A program made the position numbers and the translations under genes. 64,000 bases of DNA from CAWEWH01 sp963812775 (GTDB lineage Bacteria; Pseudomonadota; Alphaproteobacteria; Rhizobiales; Beijerinckiaceae): contig CAWEWH010000001.1 in NCBI GenBank assembly GCA_963812775.1, positions 1-64,000 of the forward strand. The letters run 5' to 3'. Of the stretch, positions 55,769 through 63,879 are shown piece after piece (within the stretch, counting starts at the first letter, position 1; each line of letters starts with the position of its first letter). A model generated the notes under the pieces. The model made no database searches. It was not told the DNA's origin and was given only the letters and a program-made list of their open reading frames with translations.

Positions 55769-55807
55769 GCTTCACCTAAGTTGGAGACGCGAGCGACGGA
55801 GTTGTAG

Positions 55808-55936
55808 CTACGGGACGTATTGGACGAGCGGCCACACAATGACCGCCAGCAGGAACGCCATGATGCACGAAGCGGAAACCGCCACGAGCGCGACCGCCAG
55901 GACGGAAAGTGGGGCCGCCGACAGAGCAATTCTCAT
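55808..55936 (-). CDS. Possible 42-residue membrane micro-protein with duplicated start region
   Basis: The frame from ATG at 55936 encodes MRIALSAAPLSVLAVALVAV and then CIMAFLLAVIVWPLVQYVP, i.e. two short hydrophobic stretches split by VSAS, ending in TAG. CGGAGATTTTCC precedes the ATG, giving a GGAG site at 8 bases. That 14-base site-plus-start unit is duplicated in tandem just upstream. It is shorter than most gene callers accept. Confidence 0.5.
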   Translation of the reverse strand: MRIALSAAPLSVLAVALVAVSASCIMAFLLAVIVWPLVQYVP

Positions 55937-55964
55937 GGAAAATCTCCGTTATGGAAAATCTCCG
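55935..55964. repeat. 14-base tandem duplication covering ribosome site and start codon
   Basis: ATGGAAAATCTCCG (plus strand) occurs at 55935-55948 and again at 55951-55964, identical, two bases apart. On the minus strand each unit is CGGAGATTTTCCAT, a Shine-Dalgarno plus ATG, so the micro-protein gene has two stacked starts; the upstream ATG is followed by AACGGAG and is out of frame with the downstream one. Confidence 0.7.
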
Positions 55965-56163
55965 CGTTCATCACACCGATTTCAATATCGGGCGCGTAGG
56001 AACGCCCCCCTTAGTAACTAACTACGAAAACTCGGTTTGTAAGGACTCCGCCCGAGAAAGATACCAACTATATTTAAACCAGAGGGGCGTCGCCCGCGCT
56101 CTTATCGAGGCGATCACACTGGCCGGAGGCTGGGAGCGGCAAGAGCGACAGAAAGCGACCACC

Positions 56164-56496
56164 ATGACTCGATACTATTTTCATTTCAGGAACGGCGACG
56201 AGTTCACGCCCGACCCGGAAGGAATTGAGCTGCCGAACCTCGCTGCGGCTTACGACAGCGCCCGCCACGCCGCGATGGAGATGGCTGGAGCGACAACCTT
56301 GACCCGAGACGCCCTCGACGCGCGGAGCTTCGAGATCGCGGACGAAACGGGAATGGTGCTCGCGGTGTCGTTCGGGGACTTCATGGAGGTCACGGGCGAC
56401 GATCACTCCGCGCATAAAACAAGTATCGCACGTTGGGATAACGAAGGTGGTGCTGCCCGCCCGCGCAAGCACGCATGGGCGCCCGCGCGGTCGTGA
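56164..56496 (+). CDS. DUF6894-type small protein
   Basis: A 110-residue protein starting MTRYYFHFRNGDEFTPDPEG, the signature of a small family abundant in Bradyrhizobium relatives (YYFHxRxGDxxxxDxEGxEL). ELPNLAAAYDSARHAAMEMA follows. Function is unknown. The last 20 or so residues after GDDHSA are low-complexity basic and may be extra. The preceding 200 bases are visibly more AT-rich than the rest of the window, consistent with a horizontally acquired stretch. Confidence 0.75.
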   Translation: MTRYYFHFRNGDEFTPDPEGIELPNLAAAYDSARHAAMEMAGATTLTRDALDARSFEIADETGMVLAVSFGDFMEVTGDDHSAHKTSIARWDNEGGAARPRKHAWAPARS

Positions 56497-56691
56497 CGAG
56501 ATGCACGACGGCGGCGCCGTATCACTGCTTGTAGCGCGGCCTCAAGCGGAACCTTATCTCTTACCGCCGGCTTTCCTCCGTGAGCAAGCTCCCGGGCTGG
56601 CGGTCTAACGGTGATCCGCCGGCCGCATTTCAAAAAAATGGGCCGATTGCCACGGGTCGCAACACACGCCCCACCGTTGGAGAAATATTAC

Positions 56692-57141
56692 ATGACAGTC
56701 TCTCAAACTCGTTCCTTCGCCGTCACGGCCGCCGCGATGCTTCTGGCCTGCCTTTCCGTCTCACCTGCCTCCGCGCAGCTTGCAAGGTTCGACGAGGGAC
56801 TTGGCATCGGTAACGACACGGTGACGACAGTTCAGTATCGTCGCTACGGGTATCGCGACGGCGGCGCTGCCGTTGGCGCGGGAATCGCCGGTCTTGCGGT
56901 AGGCGCCCTCGTGGCGGGAGCTCTCGCCCCCCAGGCTGCCCCGCAATATGCCGAAGAGGACTACGGCGAGGCGCCGGTCTACGGAGCGCCGCGGTATGAA
57001 AGGCAGGTCTACGGCGCCGGTGTCCAGACATCGTCAGAGGACGCTCAAGCGTATTGCATGCGACGCTATCGCTCTTTCGACCCGGCGAGCGGGACCTACC
57101 TGAATAACGACGGCAATCGCTATCCCTGCCCTTCGTACTGA
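56692..57141 (+). CDS. BA14K-family secreted protein
   Basis: A 149-residue protein with a signal peptide (AAAMLLACLSVSPASAQ), a Gly/Ala-rich hydrophobic segment (AAVGAGIAGLAVGALVAGAL) and the C-terminal BA14K signature AYCMRRYRSFDPASGTYLN followed by RYPCP. BA14K proteins were described in Brucella as immunoreactive envelope proteins with lectin-like activity. TTGGAGA lies 10 bases upstream of the ATG. Two hairpins follow the stop. Confidence 0.85.
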   Translation: MTVSQTRSFAVTAAAMLLACLSVSPASAQLARFDEGLGIGNDTVTTVQYRRYGYRDGGAAVGAGIAGLAVGALVAGALAPQAAPQYAEEDYGEAPVYGAPRYERQVYGAGVQTSSEDAQAYCMRRYRSFDPASGTYLNNDGNRYPCPSY

Positions 57142-57144
57142 GTT

Positions 57145-57184
57145 GTCGCGACATCGCGACGAATGCCCGGCCTTCGGCCGGGCA
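57145..57184 (+). terminator. Tandem hairpins after the BA14K gene
   Basis: GTCGCGA-ca-TCGCGAC (57145-57160) starts four bases after the BA14K stop, and TGCCCGGCC-ttc-GGCCGGGCA (57164-57184) follows directly. Both are perfect. No run of T follows, so these may stop transcription only weakly or protect the transcript end. Confidence 0.6.
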
Positions 57185-57368
57185 CCTGCGCATGCTTTGC
57201 GCGCCGTACGGATCGCCGCGGCGAATGCCGTAAGCATCATCCAACGGCGTGAGCACTAGTGCACAGTCGTCAAGCCGACCAAGGCGTATTGTTTCGGTCG
57301 GCCTTGTCCTGGGCTCCGCGCTCGCCGAGTAAGCCGGATTCGCTCAGCATCAACGCGGGAGCTCTCCA

Positions 57369-57668
57369 ATGTCGGCTGAAACTCTCCTCATCATCGTTCT
57401 GGTCGGTATTGTTGCCGGGTGGCTGGCGGGCCATTTCGTGCGAGGCACTGGGTTTGGCATTGTCGGCGACCTCCTGGTCGGCATCATTGGCGCTCTGATC
57501 GGCGCGTGGCTCTTGCCCCGGCTCGGTGTCAACATCGGCCGCGGCCTTGTGGCCGCGATCCTAAGCGCCACGATCGGCGCGGTGCTGCTCCTTCTGGTCA
57601 TCCGGTCGGTTCGCGGCGACAACCGCTGGAGCGGCGCGTGGGGCCGAGGCCGGCGCGGCCGCTGGTAG
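57369..57668 (+). CDS. GlsB/YeaQ/YmgE-family membrane protein
   Basis: A 99-residue three-helix protein: LLIIVLVGIVAGWLAGHFV, FGIVGDLLVGIIGALIGAWL and GLVAAILSATIGAVLLLLVI, with GRG motifs between. This matches the transglycosylase-associated (GlsB/YeaQ/YmgE) family, usually induced by stress. GGGAG precedes the ATG. It converges with the sensor kinase. Confidence 0.9.
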   Translation: MSAETLLIIVLVGIVAGWLAGHFVRGTGFGIVGDLLVGIIGALIGAWLLPRLGVNIGRGLVAAILSATIGAVLLLLVIRSVRGDNRWSGAWGRGRRGRW

Positions 57669-57716
57669 CGCGGTCGCCTCATTCGCGCGTACGTTCGCGA
57701 GCAGGGTTGCGAGCCC

Positions 57717-58832
57717 CTAGGCCACAGCCAGCAATCGCGACATGGACCGAGCGTGCGCGACCGAGACCGTTGTGCCATCCCTGCCCGCCGAAACGACGAC
57801 GCGCGCCCCAAGCTGCTTGGCCAGCGCCTTGATGATGCTCGTGCCGAGCCCGGGTTTCTTCTTGTCCAAATTGCTGTCGCGTTTGCCAAGCCCATTGTCG
57901 CAGACTGTGAGCGTCCAGCCCGGAGCGTCGGATTCATAGGTCACGGTGACGCGGCCGTCGTCCTGGTCGCTGGGGAACGCATGCTTCAGCGAGTTGATGA
58001 CGAGCTCGGTCACGATGAGCCCGATGCTGACGGCTTCACTGGATGTCGCGGTGCCGCCTTCGGCATGCACCTTCAACGAGAGTGGGCGGCTGTCGCCGAT
58101 CATCGACGCCGCCAGGGTTTCGCACAATCGTGACAAATACGGCCCGACCTCGATCAACTCGCCATGCCCCGATCCGCGCAATTGTTCTTGCATGGCCGCG
58201 ACCGACATCACCCGCTGGTGGGCGTCGTGAAGATGCAAGCGTGTTTCTTCCGACTGCACCGTCCGCGCCTTGAGGAGGAGGATGCTGGCGATGATTTGCA
58301 AGCTATTCGCGACGCGGTGCCGCATCTCCTGCAGGAGCGTTTCCTTTTGCTTCAGCAGCTCCGCCAGCTCTCGCTCGGTCGCGCGCCGCTCGGTGATGTC
58401 CTCAATGGCCAGCAGGATGGTCGTGTTGGAATCTCCTTCATAGAACACCTTGCGGGCGTTGAGCAGCATGGTGCGGTGGCCGATGCCGGCAAAGTCCTGC
58501 TCGACCTCGTAGGCTTCCATCGCCGCCTGCTGCGACACGATTCCGCCGAGCAGCGATCGAAGCTCAGGAATGTCCCACTGGCCTTCACCCAACGCGTAGA
58601 CCGGGCGACCTTGGACGTGATGCGTGTCCGTCTTGAACATCGCGTAGAAGGAACGGCTGGCGAGAACGACCCGCAGCTCCTTGTCGAGGACAAGCAGCGG
58701 CTCGCGGATCGTATCGACGATGGCCTGGGCCAGCCCGCGCCCGTCGTTGATCGTTGCGAACGCCTGCATGGTCGGAAAAGTCGAGGCTTTCTCAATGTAC
58801 GGACGTGGCGCGTGTGTTGGTTCGAACGACAT
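57717..58832 (-). CDS. PAS-domain HisKA_2 sensor histidine kinase
   Basis: A 371-residue soluble kinase with a PAS domain (IREPLLVLDKELRVVLASRS, IAMEDITERR-type end seen as AIEDITERRATERELAELL) and the HisKA_2 phosphoacceptor EMRHRVANSLQIIASILLLK, then ATPase N-box GLIVTELVINSLKHAFP and G-boxes DNGLGKRD and GLGTSIIKAL. No membrane helix is present, so the signal is cytoplasmic. Kinases of this subgroup in the order often act in the PhyR general stress response, but no phyR, nepR or sigma factor gene is next to it. GGGGGAGG lies five bases before the ATG. Confidence 0.9.
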   Translation of the reverse strand: MSFEPTHAPRPYIEKASTFPTMQAFATINDGRGLAQAIVDTIREPLLVLDKELRVVLASRSFYAMFKTDTHHVQGRPVYALGEGQWDIPELRSLLGGIVSQQAAMEAYEVEQDFAGIGHRTMLLNARKVFYEGDSNTTILLAIEDITERRATERELAELLKQKETLLQEMRHRVANSLQIIASILLLKARTVQSEETRLHLHDAHQRVMSVAAMQEQLRGSGHGELIEVGPYLSRLCETLAASMIGDSRPLSLKVHAEGGTATSSEAVSIGLIVTELVINSLKHAFPSDQDDGRVTVTYESDAPGWTLTVCDNGLGKRDSNLDKKKPGLGTSIIKALAKQLGARVVVSAGRDGTTVSVAHARSMSRLLAVA

Positions 58833-59199
58833 GGTGCCTCCCCCTGGGCGGCATCACAAAGCATCACAAAGTATGTCTCAACGGACTTTTACTGGGGCTG
58901 GGGCTTGAGCTTGGTGCGAAGCTGAGACGGGCACGCTCAAGCCAGCGCCTTCAATCTAAGCCCGCGCACGAAGCCCGCCTGTATAGAATTGCTCACATCG
59001 GCGCGCGGCCACATGTTGCCCACACCCGAAGGCAGTATCGTCGAGATCTCTCCCGAGGCGAGTTCCAGGGCGCGCGGGAGCCCATTATCGACCGCGCCCA
59101 CCCTGTCGAGCCCATTTATCCAGCGGAAGGCGCTTGCACGCCGCCTTGCGCGCCGCCTCCGTCCATCGTACTCCCCGCTCGACGTTTCCAGACCTTCCC
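58833..59199. other. Divergent intergenic region, sensor kinase / purM
   Basis: A 367-base gap holding the promoters of both divergent genes. A tandem GCATCACAAA repeat (two copies, about 58851-58870) lies 20 bases upstream of the kinase start and could be a regulator site. No gene, riboswitch or tRNA could be supported. A plus-strand open frame here has no homology. Confidence 0.5.
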
Positions 59200-60276
59200 A
59201 TGGCCAACAAGCGCACCGACGGCCTGACCTATGCCGAAGCCGGCGTCGACATCGATGCCGGCAACGCCATGGTCGAAGCTATCAAACCCTACGTGCGGGC
59301 GACGCGCCGGCCGGGCGCCGATGCCGAGATCGGCGGCTTCGGCGGCCTTTTCGACCTTAAGGCCGCCGGCTTCAAGGACCCTATCCTGGTGGCGGCCAAT
59401 GACGGCGTCGGCACCAAGGTGAAGATCGCCATCGAGGCCGGCATCCACAAGACGATCGGCATCGATCTCGTCGCCATGTGCGTCAACGATCTCGTGGTGC
59501 AGGGCGCCGAGCCGCTCCTGTTCCTCGACTACTACGCCACCGGCAAGCTCGACCCCGCCGTCGGCGCCCAAATCGTGCGCGGCATCGCGGCCGGCTGCGT
59601 GGCGGCGGGATGCGCGCTGATCGGCGGCGAGACCGCCGAGATGCCGGGTCTCTACGCCAGGGACGATTACGACCTCGCCGGCTTCGCGGTCGGCGCCGCC
59701 GAGCGCGGCACGCTGTTGCCGCGGACCGATATCGCACCCGGCGACGTGGTCATCGGGCTCACCTCTTCGGGCGTGCATTCGAACGGCTTCTCGCTGGTGC
59801 GCCGCGTCGTCGCCATGAGCGGGCTCGCCTGGAACGCACCGGCGCCGTTCGCGCGCACCCACCCGCTTGGGGAGGCGTTGCTCGAGCCCACCCGCATCTA
59901 CGTCAAGAGCGTGCTCGGCGCCTTGAAACGCGTGCCGGGCGGCATCAAGGCGCTGGCGCATATCACCGGCGGCGGCTTTCCCGACAACATCCCGCGCGTG
60001 CTGCCGCAGGGCATCGGCGTGAACCTCGACCTCAAAGCCATCTACCCACCGCCGGTGTTCAAATGGCTCGCCAGGACCGGCGGCATCGCCGAGGCCGAGA
60101 TGCTGCGCACTTTCAATTGCGGCATCGGCATGGTGGTGATTGCCGGCCGCGACCAGGCGGTCGAGGTGCAGGCCGCCTTCATGGCCGAGGGCGAGCAGGC
60201 GCTGAAGATCGGCGAGGTGGTGGCGTGCGAAGCCGGCGCGCCCGCCGTCGCGACGCACGGAAGCCTCGGCCTGTGA
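59200..60276 (+). CDS. purM: Phosphoribosylformylglycinamidine cyclo-ligase
   Basis: A 358-residue AIR synthetase. LTYAEAGVDIDAGNAMVEAI at the N-terminus, IGGFGGLFDLKAAGFKDPIL, ATP-site VAANDGVGTKVKIAIEAGIH, LIGGETAEMPGLYARDDYDL and HITGGGFPDNIPRVLPQGI are all standard. It closes the imidazole ring in purine synthesis using ATP. The start at 59200 matches the family; a longer frame lacks homology. It overlaps purN (GTGA). Confidence 0.97.
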   Translation: MANKRTDGLTYAEAGVDIDAGNAMVEAIKPYVRATRRPGADAEIGGFGGLFDLKAAGFKDPILVAANDGVGTKVKIAIEAGIHKTIGIDLVAMCVNDLVVQGAEPLLFLDYYATGKLDPAVGAQIVRGIAAGCVAAGCALIGGETAEMPGLYARDDYDLAGFAVGAAERGTLLPRTDIAPGDVVIGLTSSGVHSNGFSLVRRVVAMSGLAWNAPAPFARTHPLGEALLEPTRIYVKSVLGALKRVPGGIKALAHITGGGFPDNIPRVLPQGIGVNLDLKAIYPPPVFKWLARTGGIAEAEMLRTFNCGIGMVVIAGRDQAVEVQAAFMAEGEQALKIGEVVACEAGAPAVATHGSLGL

Positions 60277-60908
60277 GCGCCCGGCGCAAGGTCGCCGTGC
60301 TGATTTCCGGGCGCGGCTCCAACATGGCCGCGCTCATCGAGGCCGCGCGGGCGCCCGACTATCCGGCCGAGATCGCCCTCGTGCTCTCCAACCGTCCCGA
60401 CGCCAAGGGCATCGCGCGCGCCATGGCGGCAGGCGTGCCGACAGTGGTGGTCGACCACCGTCCCTTCGGCAAGGACCGCGAGGCCTTCGAGCGCGAGGTG
60501 CAGACGGAGCTGACGCGGCACGCCATCGAGCTCGTCTGCCTCGCGGGCTTCATGCGCATCTTCACGCCTTCCTTCATGGCCAAGTGGCAGGGGCGGATGC
60601 TCAACATCCACCCCTCGCTGCTGCCCGACTTCCCGGGCCTGAATCCGCATGCGCAGGCGCTGGCGGCCGGCGTCAAGGAGCATGGCTGCACGGTCCACTT
60701 CGCTACGACCGACCTCGATGCGGGGCCGGTCGTGGCGCAGGCCAAGGTGCCGGTGCTGCCGGGCGATACGGAGGCGACGCTGGCCGAGCGCGTGCTGGCG
60801 CAGGAGCACGTGCTCTATCCGGCGGCGCTGCGGCTCGTGGCGGGTGGCCGCGCGGCACTCGACGGCAACCGTGTGGTGCTCAAGGACGCTCATGCCGGCG
60901 CCGCCTGA
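60273..60908 (+). CDS. purN: Phosphoribosylglycinamide formyltransferase
   Basis: A 211-residue GAR transformylase. KVAVLISGRGSNMAALIEAA begins the nucleotide site, LVCLAGFMRIFTPSFMAKW and MLNIHPSLLPDFPGLNPHAQ (catalytic N-x-H) follow, and HFATTDLDAGPVVAQAKVPV carries the catalytic Asp. Start GTG overlaps the purM stop. It uses 10-formyl-THF in step three of purine synthesis. Confidence 0.97.
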   Translation: MSARRKVAVLISGRGSNMAALIEAARAPDYPAEIALVLSNRPDAKGIARAMAAGVPTVVVDHRPFGKDREAFEREVQTELTRHAIELVCLAGFMRIFTPSFMAKWQGRMLNIHPSLLPDFPGLNPHAQALAAGVKEHGCTVHFATTDLDAGPVVAQAKVPVLPGDTEATLAERVLAQEHVLYPAALRLVAGGRAALDGNRVVLKDAHAGAA

Positions 60909-61371
60909 TCCGTTGAAGGATTTGCTGCTCGACGCGCTGGCGCCGCTCGGCCCTGTGGCGGCGCGCCGCTTCTTCAGCGGCACGGGCTTCACCTATGACG
61001 GCACGTTCTTCGCGATGCTGATCCGTGGCACGTTCTACATGCGGGTCGATGACGGCAACCGTCCCCGCTTTGAGGCGGCCGGCAGTCGGCCCTTCAGCTA
61101 CACGACGCGCAAGCGACGCGTCGAGGTTGGCGCCTTCTTCAACGCTCCTGAAGCGTTGCTCGACGACGAGGAGGAGTTGCGCCAATGGGCGCGGCAATCA
61201 ATCGCCGCGGCCCGAGCCGCCAAGAAGCCGGCCTCGCCGAAGAAGATGGCGGCCAAGAAGCAGCCCCGCAAGCCGCCGTCGCGACTCAAATCGGCCGGAT
61301 CAAGCCGCAGCGGTCCAGCGCCTCGAGCGCCTTCGCGCGGGTCACGTCGTCGAACCAGCCGGTCGCCCTGA
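60892..61371 (+). CDS. TfoX N-terminal-domain protein with basic Lys/Ala/Pro tail
   Basis: Residues 1-105 are a TfoX/Sxy N-terminal domain (RRFFSGTGFTYDGTFFAMLI, GTFYMRVDDGNRPRFEAAGS, FSYTTRKRRVEVGAFFNAPE). From about 108 the protein becomes a basic tail like a histone H1 tail (AAKKPASPKKMAAKKQPRKP). The start ATG lies inside the end of purN, overlapping by 17 bases. The last 86 bases overlap the opposite small secreted gene, so the far C-terminus may be shorter. Single-domain TfoX proteins have no settled role outside competence. Confidence 0.8.
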   Translation: MPAPPDPLKDLLLDALAPLGPVAARRFFSGTGFTYDGTFFAMLIRGTFYMRVDDGNRPRFEAAGSRPFSYTTRKRRVEVGAFFNAPEALLDDEEELRQWARQSIAAARAAKKPASPKKMAAKKQPRKPPSRLKSAGSSRSGPAPRAPSRGSRRRTSRSP

Positions 61372-61630
61372 AATTGGCGACCTCGGTCTTGTTCATCTTG
61401 CTGACCGTGCGCTTGGCATAACAGCCGCACGGCGTTCTCAGCGCGTCCTGCGCGGTGCGCAGCAGCTTGGCCTGGGTGATGAGGCAGGCATCAAAGGCCC
61501 GCGTCTCGATTTCCGGCTTGGTCAGGTTGGCGGCCGTCGGATCGGGCGTCGGCACTGAGTTGGAGGATGCCGCCGCCCAGGCGGGGCCGGCAGCCAAGAG
61601 GCACGCAATAGTCAGGGCAGTCAGTCGCAC
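61286..61630 (-). CDS. Small secreted cysteine-containing protein
   Basis: A 114-residue protein with a signal peptide (LTALTIACLLAAGPAWAA) and a mature domain with cysteines in FDACLITQAKLLRTAQDAL, TPCGCYAKRTVSKM and LDRCGLIRPI. The start GTG at 61630 has AGGAG eight bases upstream, better than the ATG at 61672. Four spaced cysteines in a small exported protein suggest disulfides. Unknown function. Confidence 0.7.
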   Translation of the reverse strand: MRLTALTIACLLAAGPAWAAASSNSVPTPDPTAANLTKPEIETRAFDACLITQAKLLRTAQDALRTPCGCYAKRTVSKMNKTEVANFRATGWFDDVTRAKALEALDRCGLIRPI

Positions 61631-61668
61631 GAGAATGTCTCCTGGCAAGGTCAAGCTTCTAAGACGGG

Positions 61669-63768
61669 TCACGCCGCGGAGCGCTTCTTAAGCCAGACGT
61701 GGTTGTCATGGAAGGCCGCGCCGCCATTGGGGGCGGGCTGATCGGCGCCGGTGAGCGTGTTGATGCCGCGCCCGTCAGGATGGGCGCGGTTGGGCCAGAT
61801 CGACTCGGCGATCAGCACGCCGCGCCGCACGCCGGCAAAAAGGCGTGCCGCGATGCGGACCTCGCCGCGGGCGTTGCCGATGACCACCTCGTCGCCGTCG
61901 GCGACGCCGTGGCTTGCGGCATCGTCGGGATGGATCATGACGGTGGGACGACGCTCCCGCGCCAGCGACGTGGCGGTCTCGGTGAAGGTCGAGTTGAGAA
62001 AGTTGCGCGCCGGGCTCGTGGCCAGGCGGAACGGATGGCCGGCGTCCGCCTCCTCGATCACCGCCCAATGGTCGGGCAGCGCCGGGATGGCGTCGATTGG
62101 ACCTTTGGGCCCGTCGCTCTTCACCCACGGCACATGCCGCCAGTCGGGCTTGAAGCGGAACTTGCCGTCCGGCCAGGCGAAGCCGTCGAGATAGTGCGCG
62201 GTGCGGAAATCCGGCTGCACGTCGTGCCACTTCCTGGCCTCGAGCTCATCGAGCGTACCCCAGCCCGATTTCTGCAGCGTCCAGTCGATCAGCTCGCGTG
62301 GGCTCATGGCGAAACCGGGATGCGTGGCGCCGAGCCGGCCGGCCAGGCCTACGAGCACCTCGTGGTTGGAGCGGCACTCGCCGGGCGGCTCGACGAGCTT
62401 GGGACCCAGCATGATGTGCTGGTGGCCGCCGCCTTGATAGAGATCGTCGTGCTCCATGAACATGGTGGCGGGCAGCACGAGGTCGGCCATGACGGCCGTC
62501 TCGGTCATGAACTGCTCGTGCACGACGGCGAACAGGTCGTCGCGGGCAAAGCCGCGCTTCACCTTCTCCTGCTCGGGCGCCACCGACACCGGATTGGTGT
62601 TCTGCACCAGGAGCGCCCTGACCGGCCCCCTGCCCCTGAGCGCCTCGGCGTCGCCCGTCAGGACGCGGCCGATCTGCGACTGGTCGAGAACGCGGATGTC
62701 GGGATCGATGGCGTCGTTGCCTTCGATCATGGTGCGGTTCCAGCGGTAGATGTAGCCGTTGTTGTGGAAGGCGCCGCCGCCTTCGTGCTGCCAGGCGCCG
62801 GTGACGGCGGCGATGCACGAGGCGGCATGCATGTTCACCGCGCCGTTGCGCTGCCGCCCGAAGCCATAGCCGAGGCGGAAGAAGGTTCGCTTGGTCGTGC
62901 CGACGAGCCGCGCGAAGGCTTCGATGTCGGCGACCGGCAGGCCGGTGATGGTGGCGGCCCATTCAGGCGTGCGCGTCGCAAGATGCTGCTCGAGCTCATC
63001 CGGGCAATCGGTGTAGCGCGCGAGATAGTCGCGGTCGGCGAGGCCGTCGCGGAACAGCACGTGCATGACCGCGCACGCAAAGGCGCCGTCGGTGCCGGGC
63101 CGCAGCAGGATCTTCACGTCCGCCTGCTGCATGGTGGCATTGTCGTAGATGTCGACAACGGCGATGTTGGCGCCGCGCTCCCGGCGCGCCCGCATGGCGT
63201 GCGTCATGACGTTGACCTGGGTGTGCACCGCGTTGGTGCCCCAGATGACGACGCAGTCGGCCTTGGCCATTTCGCGCGGATCGGCGCCGGCGAGCCGCCC
63301 GGTGCCGGCCACGAAGCCGGTCCAGGCGAGATTGGTGCAGATAGTGGAGAACTGGCCGGAATATTTCTTGGCGTGCCGCAGCCGATTGATGCCGTCGCGC
63401 ATGACGAGGCCCATCGTGCCGGCGTAGTAGTAGGGCCACACCGCTTCCGACCCGAAGGCGCGCTCGGCGGCGAGAAATTTCTCCGCCGCGAGGTCGAGCG
63501 CCTCCTCCCAGGAAATGCGCGTGAACTGCCCGGAGCCCTTTGGTCCGGTGCGTTTCAGCGGCTGCGTGAGCCGGTCGGGATGGTGGATGCGCTCGGCGTA
63601 GCGCGCCACCTTGGCGCAGATGACGCCGGCCGTGTAGCTGTTGTCCTCAGCCCCGCGGAGCCGGCCGATGCTGCGGCCGTCGATGACCTCCACGTCGAGC
63701 GCGCAGGTGGACGGGCAATCGTGCGGGCAGACCGAGTAGCGACGTTCGAGCTTGGGGACGGCGTTCAT
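61669..63768 (-). CDS. Molybdopterin oxidoreductase (DMSO reductase superfamily), stand-alone
   Basis: A 699-residue protein. The N-terminal 4Fe-4S motif is RYSVCPHDCPSTCALDVEV with the fourth ligand in GVICAKVARYAERIHHPDRL. Molybdopterin-contact regions include DCVVIWGTNAVHTQVNVMTH and the late domain VADGDEVVIGNARGEVRIAA. No twin-arginine signal precedes the start, so the enzyme is probably cytoplasmic. No partner electron-transfer subunit or chaperone gene is adjacent. The likely type is a formate dehydrogenase- or assimilatory-like reductase of unknown substrate. The residue usually ligating Mo (Cys, Sec or Ser) is not identifiable by eye. Confidence 0.88.
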   Translation of the reverse strand: MNAVPKLERRYSVCPHDCPSTCALDVEVIDGRSIGRLRGAEDNSYTAGVICAKVARYAERIHHPDRLTQPLKRTGPKGSGQFTRISWEEALDLAAEKFLAAERAFGSEAVWPYYYAGTMGLVMRDGINRLRHAKKYSGQFSTICTNLAWTGFVAGTGRLAGADPREMAKADCVVIWGTNAVHTQVNVMTHAMRARRERGANIAVVDIYDNATMQQADVKILLRPGTDGAFACAVMHVLFRDGLADRDYLARYTDCPDELEQHLATRTPEWAATITGLPVADIEAFARLVGTTKRTFFRLGYGFGRQRNGAVNMHAASCIAAVTGAWQHEGGGAFHNNGYIYRWNRTMIEGNDAIDPDIRVLDQSQIGRVLTGDAEALRGRGPVRALLVQNTNPVSVAPEQEKVKRGFARDDLFAVVHEQFMTETAVMADLVLPATMFMEHDDLYQGGGHQHIMLGPKLVEPPGECRSNHEVLVGLAGRLGATHPGFAMSPRELIDWTLQKSGWGTLDELEARKWHDVQPDFRTAHYLDGFAWPDGKFRFKPDWRHVPWVKSDGPKGPIDAIPALPDHWAVIEEADAGHPFRLATSPARNFLNSTFTETATSLARERRPTVMIHPDDAASHGVADGDEVVIGNARGEVRIAARLFAGVRRGVLIAESIWPNRAHPDGRGINTLTGADQPAPNGGAAFHDNHVWLKKRSAA

Positions 63769-63879
63769 GCGCGGCAAGGCCCCGATTCCGGTCTTTTCCT
63801 GTAACCCGCGCGGCGGCGGCGCGAAAGGCCTGGAACGCGGGTCTCTCCTTCCCCGTTTCTCCTGGAACGGAGGAACACC

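Noticed and set aside
57717..58832. A complete PhyR-NepR-EcfG stress module with the sensor kinase
   Set aside because: The kinase subgroup fits, but no response regulator, NepR-like small gene or sigma factor is adjacent in this window.
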